From Actinoplanes missouriensis 431 (lineage in GTDB: Bacteria > Actinomycetota > Actinomycetes > Mycobacteriales > Micromonosporaceae): 64,000 bases of DNA. The translations under genes were made by a program, and so were the position numbers. The notes under the pieces were generated by a model. The model made no database searches. It saw only the letters and a program-made list of their open reading frames with translations, and was not told where the DNA came from. How positions within the stretch are numbered: the first letter of the stretch is position 1; the number at the start of each line of letters is the position of its first letter. Positions 57,000 through 64,000 of this stretch are shown piece by piece. The stretch covers positions 1,736,001 to 1,800,000 of the forward strand of contig NC_017093.1 in NCBI RefSeq assembly GCF_000284295.1, given 5' to 3'.

Positions 57000-57929
57000 G
57001 TGGGTTACGCGATGGTGATGGGTGAGGCGCTGATCGATCTGCTCGAGGCGGAAGCCGGCCCCGACCTGATCTACCGCCAGGCGATCGGTGGCGCACCGCT
57101 CAACGTGGCGGTGGCGGTGTCCCGGCTCGGCGGCGACGTCGAGTTCGCCGGGTCGCTCGGCACCGACGTGCTCGGCGACCGGATCGCCGCGCTGCTGGCC
57201 GAGGCCGGCGTCGGCGGCCGGGGGATCCGGCGGGTCGCCGTGCCGACCACGCTGGCCGTCACCACGTTCGAGGGGGCCGAGCCGACGTTCACGTTCTACG
57301 GTGAGCCGCCTTCCTACGCGCTGCTCGGACCCGGCGACCTGGATCTCGGGCGGGTGGCCGGGGCGGACGTGCTCTACACCGGGTCGATCTGCCTGCTGCG
57401 GGAGCCGTTCCGGTCGGCGGCGCGGGCGGCCTGGGAGGTGACCGGGCCGGTGAAGGTGTTCGATCCGAACGTGCGGCCCACCCTGCTGCCGGACGACGCC
57501 GCCGTGGACGCCCTGCGTGAACTCGTCGAGGAGTTCTTCGCCACGGCCGACCTGGTGAAGCTCAGCTCGGCCGACGCCCTGGTGCTCTACCGGGAGCCGG
57601 ACCCGGCGGCCGCCGCCCAGCGCATTCTCGCGCTCGGGGCGGACGCCGTGGTCGTGACCTGCGGTTCGAAGGGCGCCTACGTGGCAACCGCAGCCGGCGG
57701 CGGGATGCTCCCGGCCCCGAAGGTGTCCGCCGTGGACGCGACGGGCGCCGGCGACTCGGTGATGGGCGCGCTGATCAGCCGCCTGCTCGCCGAGGGCCGC
57801 CCGGCGGCGCGGGACGACTGGGAACGTCACGTCCGGTTCGCCCTCGGCGTGGCCGGCCTGGTCTGCGAACGGCAGGGCGGCGCCACCGCCATGCCCACCG
57901 AAGCCGAGCTGACCGCCCGCTGGACCTGA
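57000..57929 (+). CDS. PfkB family carbohydrate kinase (fructokinase-like)
   Basis: 309 aa ribokinase fold. GGAPLNVAVAVSRLGG near residue 30 and the catalytic DATGAGDSVMGALIS near 245 are intact. KVFDPNVRP matches the fructokinase branch; the exact sugar is not certain. GTG 57000 with GAGAGGG upstream; ATG 57012 possible. Confidence 0.92.
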   Translation: MGYAMVMGEALIDLLEAEAGPDLIYRQAIGGAPLNVAVAVSRLGGDVEFAGSLGTDVLGDRIAALLAEAGVGGRGIRRVAVPTTLAVTTFEGAEPTFTFYGEPPSYALLGPGDLDLGRVAGADVLYTGSICLLREPFRSAARAAWEVTGPVKVFDPNVRPTLLPDDAAVDALRELVEEFFATADLVKLSSADALVLYREPDPAAAAQRILALGADAVVVTCGSKGAYVATAAGGGMLPAPKVSAVDATGAGDSVMGALISRLLAEGRPAARDDWERHVRFALGVAGLVCERQGGATAMPTEAELTARWT

Positions 57930-57988
57930 TCAGCACCCCACCCGGGTCAGAGCCGGCCGGCCATCAAGCCGCCCACCCTGGGAGCGGC

Positions 57989-58381
57989 TCAGCGCTCCAT
58001 CGCCCGCGCGATGAACCGCTGCCGATCCAGCAGCACCCGTTCCACCCGTACCTCCGCGACCAGCAGGTCTCCGTCGTGGACGGTCACCTCGAACAGCAGT
58101 TTCCGGCCGTCCACCTTGGTCAGCGTCGCCTGCGCGACGACCCGCCGCCCGAGTGGTGTCGCCGCCCGGTGCTCGATCTCGGCCCGGCTGCCGACGGTGG
58201 TGACGCCGCCGGGGATCTGCCGGGCGGTGGCGGCCACCGTGGCGGCCTCGGCGAGGGCGAGGATGCGGGGTGTGCCGAGCACCGGCACGTCGCCGGACCC
58301 GACGGCCTGCGCGGTGTCGGCGTCGGTGACCGTCAACTCGACCCGGGCGCTCATCCCCGGTGCGAACTCCGGAAACTCCAT
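57989..58381 (-). CDS. hotdog-fold thioesterase (FlK-like)
   Basis: 130 aa. VLGTPRILALAEAATVAA and TTVGSRAEIEHRAATPLGRRV match the FlK/thioesterase superfamily branch in which Thr-Glu-His act on small acyl-CoAs: Thr37, Glu45 and His71 are candidates. Physiological substrate unknown. TAGGGT stands 6 bases before the ATG (leaderless). Confidence 0.85.
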   Translation of the reverse strand: MEFPEFAPGMSARVELTVTDADTAQAVGSGDVPVLGTPRILALAEAATVAATARQIPGGVTTVGSRAEIEHRAATPLGRRVVAQATLTKVDGRKLLFEVTVHDGDLLVAEVRVERVLLDRQRFIARAMER

Positions 58382-58387
58382 CCGTTC

Positions 58388-58393
58388 ACCCTA
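58388..58393 (-). promoter_or_regulatory. leaderless -10 TAGGGT for the thioesterase
   Basis: TAGGGT on the minus strand, 6 bases, then ATG 58381. It overlaps the stop region of the upstream PH-domain gene. Confidence 0.55.
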
Positions 58394-59800
58394 TGGCCTG
58401 CGGGCGCGGGCCGCGCGGGCCCGGATCGCCAGCTGTTCGGCGATGGCCCACGCTTCGGCGAGGTCCCGGTCGTGTGCCACCCCGGACCGCCCGCCGGCCG
58501 TGTCGGCGTAGACGGTGGCCAGTCCCAGCCGGCGCTGCAGCGGCCCCTGGACGACCCGCACGCTCTGCATCCGCGCGTACGGCACCAGGCTCAGCTCCCG
58601 GGTGACCCGCCCCTGGCGGGTGACGAAGACGTCCGGGGTCAGCCCGGCGCCGTAGAACCGCAGCCCGATCGGGTGCAGCCAGCGGGCCCGCAGCGGCGGC
58701 GGTGAGGTCGCGAGCGTGGCCAGGTCGACGCCGGGCAGCACTTCGGCGACCAGGGCGCGGGCGGTCTGGATGTCGCCGACCGGCATCAGCCGGTCGGAGG
58801 TCTTGTCGTCGCCGGCCTCCGGCCCGCTGTACCCGGCGATGTCCAGCCGCAGGTTCAGCCAGCGGGCCCGCCGCCACAGGAACGGCCAGATCACCCGCAC
58901 GGTCTGCACGCGGTTCGGCGGCACCACCTGGTTGCGCGTCTCGGTGAGCCCGTAGTGCAGGACCAGCCGCCGGTCGTGGTCGCGGCTGAGCCGGAAGTCC
59001 CAGTCGCCGAGCACCCGCCGGATCGGCTGCAGCAGCACGCCGGCCATCGCGGTGACGGTGCTGGCGATGCCGATGAACGACCAGGAGTGCTGCATCACGA
59101 ACTGGGTGATCACCCACGCGACGCCGATCGGCAGGAAGAACGCCTGCGGCGTCAGCAGCTGGCTGATCAGCAGGTCACGGTTGTGGACGCGGTAGAGGGG
59201 GGCCTCGGCGGGTGGCGCAGCGACGGCCCCGGCCGCCGGGTCCGTGCCGATGGCGCTTCCCGACTGGGTACGGCCGGAGAGCGCCAGCAGCCGTTCCCGC
59301 AGCGCTGCGGCCTCCCGGACGGTGAGGTACGCCAGGGGCGCCTCGGTCTTGCTGCCGCCGACGACTTCGAGACGGAGCTCGGCGAGCCCGGTGAGCTGCG
59401 CCAGCAGCGGACGTCGCAGCTCCACGGCCTGCAGCCGGTCGAGGGGGATGGCCCGGTTGCGCCGCCAGATCAACCCGTCGGTGATCCGCAGTTCCCGGCC
59501 GATCACCTGGTACCCGGTGCTCCACCAGCCGACCACGGAGAAGATCACCACGCCGACCGCCAGCGCTGCCACGATCATCGCGAAGTGGGTGGGTCCGACC
59601 CGGTTGAGGGTCTGCCAGGAGAGCGCCGCGACGATCACCACGAGGCTCTTGGCGCCGTGGAGCAGCGGGCTGAGCGGGTGCAGCCGCTGCCGTTTCTCCA
59701 GCCCCGCGCCGGGGTCGGGCGGCGCCGGCGGGTATCCCGGCGGCGGGGCGCCCTGCGGCCAGGCCGGCGGGACGGACGGTGGGAGTCCGGCGCTGCTCAC
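58391..59800 (-). CDS. PH-domain membrane protein (YdbT family)
   Basis: 469 aa. A Pro-rich N-terminus, four membrane helices in two pairs, and three bacterial PH (bPH2/DUF304) repeats, each with a GLIWRRNRAIPLDRLQAVELRR- or LVPYARMQSVRVVQGPLQRRLGL-type signature. YdbS/YdbT pairs affect envelope stress and lantibiotic resistance in Bacillus. GTG 59800 overlaps the stop of the companion gene (GTGA). Confidence 0.9.
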   Translation of the reverse strand: MSSAGLPPSVPPAWPQGAPPPGYPPAPPDPGAGLEKRQRLHPLSPLLHGAKSLVVIVAALSWQTLNRVGPTHFAMIVAALAVGVVIFSVVGWWSTGYQVIGRELRITDGLIWRRNRAIPLDRLQAVELRRPLLAQLTGLAELRLEVVGGSKTEAPLAYLTVREAAALRERLLALSGRTQSGSAIGTDPAAGAVAAPPAEAPLYRVHNRDLLISQLLTPQAFFLPIGVAWVITQFVMQHSWSFIGIASTVTAMAGVLLQPIRRVLGDWDFRLSRDHDRRLVLHYGLTETRNQVVPPNRVQTVRVIWPFLWRRARWLNLRLDIAGYSGPEAGDDKTSDRLMPVGDIQTARALVAEVLPGVDLATLATSPPPLRARWLHPIGLRFYGAGLTPDVFVTRQGRVTRELSLVPYARMQSVRVVQGPLQRRLGLATVYADTAGGRSGVAHDRDLAEAWAIAEQLAIRARAARARRP

Positions 59801-60318
59801 AGGCCCTCGGCCCGGTCCTCGCCGAGGGCGGTCAGCCGGTCGCGCAGCCGGGACGCCTCTTGCGGCGGCAGTCCCGGAACCCGGGCGTCGCTGGCCGCCG
59901 AGGCGGTGTGCAGCTGCACGGTGGCCAGCCCGAACGCCCGCTCCAGCGGCCCCGCCGTGACATCGACGAACTGCATCCGCGCGTACGGCACGATCGACAG
60001 GTGGCGGATCAGCAGTCCGTGCCGGACCAGCAGGTCGTTGTCGCGCTCGGCGTATCCCCAGGCGCTGACCGCGCGGGCCTCGATCACCGCGCGCCAGAGG
60101 CCGAGCAGCACCACCGCGCCGATCCCGATCAGCCAGCCGGACTGGCGGCCGAAGAAATACGCGATCCCCAGTCCGGCGACCAGGACGGCGATCCAGGCGG
60201 CCAGCCCGATCAGCTGCACGACGATCAGCTTGGGGGAGACGGAACGCCACTCCACCGTGTCGGGCCACGGTTCGAGGGCATCGGGGGGATTGACGACGCT
60301 GCGGGGCGGCTCGCTCAC
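59797..60318 (-). CDS. PH-domain membrane protein (YdbS family)
   Basis: 173 aa, two membrane helices then one bPH2 domain with GLLIRHLSIVPYARMQFVDVTAGPLERAFGLATVQLHTA. Partner of the YdbT-like protein encoded directly after it, with which it is translationally coupled. GTG start 6 bases after TAGGCT (leaderless); that hexamer overlaps the stop codon of the upstream gene. Confidence 0.9.
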   Translation of the reverse strand: MSEPPRSVVNPPDALEPWPDTVEWRSVSPKLIVVQLIGLAAWIAVLVAGLGIAYFFGRQSGWLIGIGAVVLLGLWRAVIEARAVSAWGYAERDNDLLVRHGLLIRHLSIVPYARMQFVDVTAGPLERAFGLATVQLHTASAASDARVPGLPPQEASRLRDRLTALGEDRAEGL

Positions 60319-60324
60319 ACCTGA

Positions 60325-60330
60325 AGCCTA
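60325..60330 (-). promoter_or_regulatory. leaderless -10 TAGGCT for the PH-domain pair
   Basis: TAGGCT on the minus strand, 6 bases, then GTG 60318. Its TAG is also the stop codon of the small upstream gene. Confidence 0.55.
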
Positions 60331-60549
60331 GGAGATGCTCGCATTTCCCGCCGCAGTGAAGGGCGTGACCTCGCGCAGGAAGCCCCGCGCATCGAGGAAG
60401 GACCCGAGCGTGGATCGATGATCACCGCAGGCCAGCCACGTCTTCCGGTATTCCGGCGTGTGGATTTTCGGATTGTTCCAGCGGAGCTGCCAGATCGCGT
60501 CCGCGCGACAACCTTTGGCGGAACACTGCGGGGAAAGAGCCTCGACCAT
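60328..60549 (-). CDS. small Cys/His protein, probable zinc site
   Basis: 73 aa. CSAKGC, then a Trp-rich middle (WQLRWNNPKIHTPEYRKTWLACGDH) giving C-x4-C and C-x2-H pairs, a likely zinc knuckle. Conserved in actinobacteria in my memory but of unknown function. Leaderless ATG after TAGGTT. Confidence 0.8.
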   Translation of the reverse strand: MVEALSPQCSAKGCRADAIWQLRWNNPKIHTPEYRKTWLACGDHRSTLGSFLDARGFLREVTPFTAAGNASIS

Positions 60550-60556
60550 TCCGGAG

Positions 60557-60562
60557 AACCTA
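60557..60562 (-). promoter_or_regulatory. leaderless -10 TAGGTT for the small Cys/His gene
   Basis: TAGGTT on the minus strand, 7 bases, then ATG 60549. Confidence 0.6.
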
Positions 60563-60875
60563 ACGGATGGGAGTTATAGCGCCGGGCGGCCACGGGGGAA
60601 GCCGCCCGGCGACAAGGGAAATGCTACACGCTTCATTTCCGCGCGTATCCACCCGGTGACCGTGCCCGATCCGGCGGATCGCGCAGAAAGATCAACACGT
60701 CTGGCCTCTTGCGCTCCGGCAGATGATGACTGCGAGGTGACGCCGCCGATGCATAGGCTGGTGTGCGCGCGGCCGGTATTTCTTAGGAACCTCCCAGCCG
60801 TGTGATGTTGTCTGTCGTGTAAGTCTTGAGCGTCGGCATCCACGCCGGCGCATCACGACCGCTTGTGGAGGACCG
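60563..60875. other. intergenic region upstream of moxR
   Basis: 313 bases between divergent genes. Contains a perfect 11-bp hairpin (60580-60611) and a TAGGCT hexamer at 60754-60759 that could be the moxR -10 with a leader of about 110 bases. Confidence 0.5.
60580..60611. repeat. perfect 11-bp inverted repeat upstream of moxR
   Basis: CGCCGGGCGGC and its exact complement around a 10-base loop, upstream of the probable moxR promoter. Confidence 0.6.
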
Positions 60876-62120
60876 GTGGCGCAGCCGAGCACGTCCGAGA
60901 CCGAGACCAGTCCCGACGCCGGGGCGCAGGCGTCGGCGCCGTCGGTCGTTCCCCCCGCGCAGGACGCGTCGCAGCTCGAGCGAGCCATGTTCGAGGTCAA
61001 GCGGGTGATCGTCGGCCAGGACCGGATGGTCGAGCGGATGTTCGTGGCCCTGCTGGCCCGCGGCCACTGCCTGCTCGAGGGCGTCCCCGGCGTGGCGAAG
61101 ACGCTCGCCGTGGAGACCCTGGCCAAGGTGGTCGGCGGCACGTTCTCCCGGGTGCAGTTCACGCCCGACCTGGTCCCGGCCGACATCGTCGGCACCCGGA
61201 TCTATCGGCAGTCGAGCGAGCGGTTCGACGTCGAGCTCGGCCCGGTCTTCGTCAACTTCCTGCTCGCCGACGAGATCAACCGGGCGCCCGCCAAGGTGCA
61301 GTCCGCGCTGCTCGAGGTGATGGCCGAGCATCAGGTGTCGATCGGCGGCAAGAGCCACCCGGTGCCCGACCCGTTCCTGGTGATGGCGACGCAGAACCCG
61401 ATCGAGCAGGAGGGCGTCTACCCGCTGCCCGAGGCGCAGCGCGACCGCTTCCTCATGAAGATCCTGGTCGGCTACCCGACGGACACCGAGGAACGGGAGA
61501 TCGTCTACCGGATGGGCGTGAGCGCGCCGGAGCCGAAACAGGTCTTCACCCCGGCCGACCTGCTCGCCCTGCAGCAGCGCGCCGACCAGGTGTTCGTGCA
61601 CAACGCGCTCGTCGACTACACGGTCCGGCTGGTGCTGGCGACCCGCGCGCCGGCCCAGCACGGCATGCCCGACGTGGCCCAGCTGATCCAGTACGGCGCG
61701 AGCCCGCGCGCCTCGCTCGGCATCGTCCGGGCCACCCGGGCGCTCGCGCTGCTCCGCGGCCGTGACTACGCGCTGCCCCAGGACCTGCAGGACATCGCGC
61801 CGGACATCCTGCGGCACCGCCTGGTGCTCAGCTACGACGCGCTCGCCGACGACATCCCGGCCGACCACATCGTCGCCCGGATCATGCAGACCGTGCCGAT
61901 GCCGTCGGTGGCGTCCCGGCAGGGCACGTCACCCCACCCGGGCCAGCCGAACCCGGGCCAGCCCCATCCGGGCCAGCCGATTCAGGGCCAGCCGCTCACC
62001 GGGCCGAACGGGCAGGGCGCCCCGCCGGCGCAGCCGATCAGCGGCGTCCCGGCGGCCGCGTTCGACACCCGCCAGCACTATCCGCAGGCCGGCGGCCCGG
62101 GCTGGCACGGACAGCCGTGA
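60876..62120 (+). CDS. moxR: MoxR family AAA+ ATPase
   Basis: 414 aa. Walker A variant GVPGVAKT, Walker B FLLADEINRAPAKVQSALLE, and ATQNPIEQEGVYPLPEAQRDRF are the MoxR signature. Chaperone-like ATPase acting with VWA proteins on enzyme or membrane targets. The last 85 residues are a Pro/Gln/Gly-rich tail with PGQP repeats. GTG start after GGAGG. Its TGA overlaps the DUF58 GTG. Corresponds to mycobacterial moxR1. Confidence 0.95.
   Translation: MAQPSTSETETSPDAGAQASAPSVVPPAQDASQLERAMFEVKRVIVGQDRMVERMFVALLARGHCLLEGVPGVAKTLAVETLAKVVGGTFSRVQFTPDLVPADIVGTRIYRQSSERFDVELGPVFVNFLLADEINRAPAKVQSALLEVMAEHQVSIGGKSHPVPDPFLVMATQNPIEQEGVYPLPEAQRDRFLMKILVGYPTDTEEREIVYRMGVSAPEPKQVFTPADLLALQQRADQVFVHNALVDYTVRLVLATRAPAQHGMPDVAQLIQYGASPRASLGIVRATRALALLRGRDYALPQDLQDIAPDILRHRLVLSYDALADDIPADHIVARIMQTVPMPSVASRQGTSPHPGQPNPGQPHPGQPIQGQPLTGPNGQGAPPAQPISGVPAAAFDTRQHYPQAGGPGWHGQP
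61935..61994 (+). repeat. four 15-bp repeats encoding PGQP in the moxR tail
   Basis: Four in-frame pentapeptides (HPGQP, NPGQP, HPGQP, IQGQP) from residue 354, in a probably disordered C-terminal tail. Confidence 0.85.
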
Positions 62121-63127
62121 CGGCCCCCGGCCTGTCACCCGTCACGCCGGACGAGTCGGCGCGGGCCGAGGCGGTCCTCGGCCGGCTGCAGCTGCTCGTC
62201 ACCCGCAAGCTCGACGGCCTGCTCCAGGGCGACTACGTCGGCCTGCTGCCCGGTCCGGGCACCGAGGCCGGCGAGTCCCGGGAGTACCGGCCGGGCGACG
62301 ACGTGCGCCGGATGGACTGGCCGGTCACGGCACGCACCACGACGCCGCACGTGCGCCGCACGGTGGCCGACCGGGAACTCGAGACGTGGATGGCGATCGA
62401 CCTGTCGGCCAGCCTGGACTTCGGGACCGCGCGGTGGCTCAAGAGTGATCTGGTGATCGCCGCAGCGACCGCGATAACGCACCTCACCGCTCGCGGCGGC
62501 AATCGGATCGGCGCGGTGGTGGGGACGGGTCCGGGCGTACCGGAGAAGGGTCTGAGCGGCAGTTGGTGGCGCCGCAGGGCGGCGACGGCGCCCGGCCCCG
62601 CGCCCAGCCCGCCGATGATCCGGATGCCGGCGCGGCCGGGGCGCAAGGAGGCGCAGGGGCTGCTGCGCGCGATCGCCAGGACCCGGATCCGGCCCGGGCG
62701 CGCCGACCTGGGCCAGCTGATCGACATGCTGAACCGGCCGCCGCGCCGCCGTGGCGTCGCCGTGGTGATCTCCGACTTCCTGGCGCCGGTCGAGGGCTGG
62801 GCGCGGTCGATGCGCAAGCTGGGTGTCCGCCACGACGTGCTGGCGATCGAGGTGGTCGACCCGCGTGAGCTGGAACTGCCGGACGTCGGGGTGCTCACCC
62901 TGGCCGACCCGGAGACCGGCGAGCTGCACGAGGTGCAGACCGCCGACCCGAGACTGCGCCGGCGGTACGCGGAGGCCGCCTCGGAGCAGCGGGCCGCGAT
63001 CGCCCGTGCCCTGCGTGCCGCGGGCAGCGCCCATCTTCGGCTGCGCACCGACACCGACTGGCTGCTCGACATGGTCCGCTTCGTGGCCGCTCAGCGCCAC
63101 GCCCGTACCCGAGGGACCACACGATGA
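62117..63127 (+). CDS. DUF58 domain protein
   Basis: 336 aa. SREYRPGDDVRRMDWPVTARTTTPHVRR is the DUF58 hallmark; a VWA-like core with DLSASLDFG and VVISDFLAP follows. No membrane segment. Works with MoxR and the VWA protein in an envelope-associated module. Coupled on both sides: GTGA overlap with moxR and ATGA overlap with the VWA gene. Confidence 0.93.
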   Translation: MTAPGLSPVTPDESARAEAVLGRLQLLVTRKLDGLLQGDYVGLLPGPGTEAGESREYRPGDDVRRMDWPVTARTTTPHVRRTVADRELETWMAIDLSASLDFGTARWLKSDLVIAAATAITHLTARGGNRIGAVVGTGPGVPEKGLSGSWWRRRAATAPGPAPSPPMIRMPARPGRKEAQGLLRAIARTRIRPGRADLGQLIDMLNRPPRRRGVAVVISDFLAPVEGWARSMRKLGVRHDVLAIEVVDPRELELPDVGVLTLADPETGELHEVQTADPRLRRRYAEAASEQRAAIARALRAAGSAHLRLRTDTDWLLDMVRFVAAQRHARTRGTTR

Positions 63128-64000
63128 TCCGTTTCCTGGAACCGTGGTGGCTGCTGACGCTGCTGCCGGTCCTCGCCATGGCCGGCCTCTACGTCTGGCG
63201 GCAGTTCCGCAAACGCAACTACGCGATGCGCTTCACCAACGTCGACCTGCTGCGCACGCTCGCGCCGAAGGGCCTGGGCTGGCGCCGGCACGTGTCGGCC
63301 GCCGCGTTCCTGCTGATGCTCGGCGCGCTCGCGGCGGCGACGGCCCGCCCGTCGGTCGACACCGAGCAGCCGCTGGAACGCGCCACGGTCATGCTCGCCA
63401 TCGACGTCTCGCTCTCGATGCAGGCCGACGACGTGGCGCCGAGCCGGATCGAGGCGGCGCAGGAGGCGGCGAAAGCGTTCGTGAACGAGTTGCCGCCCAG
63501 CTACAACCTGGGGCTCGTCTCGTTCGCGAAGGCGGCGAACGTGCTGGTCTCGCCGACCAAGGACCGGTCCGCGGTGATCACCGCGATCGACGGGCTGACG
63601 CTCGCCGAGGCGACGGCGACAGGTGAGGCCGTGTTCACCTCGCTGGACGCGATCCGCTCGGTGCCGTCGGACGGCGCGGACGGCGCTCCGCCGGCCCGGA
63701 TCGTGCTGCTCTCCGACGGATACCGGACGTCCGGGCGGTCGATCGAGGACGCGGCCACCGCGGCGTCCTCGGCGAACGTGCCGGTCTCCACGATCGCGTT
63801 CGGCACCGACACCGGTGTGGTGGACATCCGTGGCTCGGTGCAGCAGGTGCCGGTGGACCGGCTGTCGCTGCAGGAGCTGGCGGACAACACCAAGGGCCAC
63901 TTCTACGAGGCCGCGTCGGTCAGCGAGCTGAAACAGGTCTACGAGGACATGGGCAGTTCGATCGGCCACCGGACCGAGCCACGGGAGGTGACCCAGTGGT
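63124..64000 (+). CDS. VWA-domain membrane protein, cut by the window end
   Basis: First 292 residues only. Membrane helices at about 8-24 and 58-77, then a von Willebrand A domain with an intact MIDAS: DVSLSM (DxSxS) near residue 97, the Thr in TATGEA and Asp in LLSDGYRT. Matches the N-terminal part of BatA/Rv1481-like proteins of about 330 aa, so roughly 40 residues are missing. Third gene of moxR-DUF58-VWA. Confidence 0.92.
   Translation, partial: MIRFLEPWWLLTLLPVLAMAGLYVWRQFRKRNYAMRFTNVDLLRTLAPKGLGWRRHVSAAAFLLMLGALAAATARPSVDTEQPLERATVMLAIDVSLSMQADDVAPSRIEAAQEAAKAFVNELPPSYNLGLVSFAKAANVLVSPTKDRSAVITAIDGLTLAEATATGEAVFTSLDAIRSVPSDGADGAPPARIVLLSDGYRTSGRSIEDAATAASSANVPVSTIAFGTDTGVVDIRGSVQQVPVDRLSLQELADNTKGHFYEAASVSELKQVYEDMGSSIGHRTEPREVTQW

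Noticed and set aside
60550-60875. c-di-AMP (ydaO) riboswitch before moxR
   Set aside because: Only one GC hairpin is present and the conserved multi-helix core is not recognisable; the hairpin lies upstream of the likely promoter.

Overview
The window is GC-rich, gene-dense actinobacterial chromosome with no mobile element, CRISPR array, rRNA or tRNA that I can see. Many genes start with GTG or TTG. Markers such as WhiA, RbpA, OpcA, a SARP/AfsR regulator, SufR and the acVLRF1 family point to the Actinomycetota. The RbpA sequence and general codon use suggest Micromonosporaceae, probably Actinoplanes or a relative; this genus call is inference.

Layout. (1) 0.2-3.1 kb: rapZ-yvcK-whiA. (2) 3.4-7.3 kb: glycolytic operon gap-pgk-tpiA, then secG and rbpA. 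(3) 7.3-14.6 kb, minus strand: pentose phosphate cluster tkt-tal-zwf-opcA-pgl plus a GNAT gene; a duplicated scrap of the zwf 3' end forms a 25-codon mini-ORF between zwf and opcA. (4) 14.9-18.7 kb: haem O/A synthesis (ctaB, ctaA) flanking a small unknown protein and an ATP-grasp protein. (5) 18.8-25.4 kb: complete SUF iron-sulfur operon sufR-sufB-sufD-Rieske-sufC-sufS-sufU-sufT ending in a UUCG-loop terminator. (6) 25.5-32.5 kb: accessory genes: MDMPI-type thiol enzyme, alpha/beta hydrolase with a repeat-built insertion, MFS exporter, phosphatase, LysE-type exporter, AlkD-like glycosylase, acVLRF1 peptidyl-tRNA hydrolase and a zinc metallopeptidase. (7) 32.6-35.8 kb: ABC-F ATPase with an attenuator-like leader, a small HTH protein and an enoyl-CoA hydratase. 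(8) 35.9-43.6 kb: ABC exporter, Mug glycosylase, SDR, an AcnR-like TetR regulator, a HAD protein lacking its nucleophile, a RIO kinase, DUF2630 and a TPR protein. (9) 43.6-50.8 kb: aconitase, a small NTF2-like protein, a large pullulanase-type enzyme and a lipoprotein. (10) 50.8-60.5 kb: esterase, SARP-NB-ARC-TPR regulator, aminopeptidase P, SodC-like lipoprotein, PfkB kinase, hotdog thioesterase, two PH-domain membrane proteins and a small Cys/His protein. (11) 60.9-64 kb: moxR-DUF58-VWA operon, cut by the window end.

The backbone order (rapZ/yvcK/whiA, gap/pgk/tpi/secG, pgl/opcA/zwf/tal/tkt, ctaB, suf, enoyl-CoA hydratase/ABC-F/HTH, TetR/acn, moxR/DUF58/VWA) follows Mycobacterium tuberculosis Rv1420-Rv1481 as I remember it, with lineage-specific genes inserted.

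Two features recur. About twenty start codons lie 6-7 bases after a TANNNT or CAGGAT -10 hexamer, implying leaderless mRNAs. A short palindromic element built around CCGAACCCGAA occurs four times between genes. The most interesting regulatory candidates are the ABC-F leader (leaderless MLLCEG micro-ORF followed by two mutually exclusive hairpins) and the aconitase promoter (AcnR-like palindrome over the -10 plus an iron-box-like repeat).
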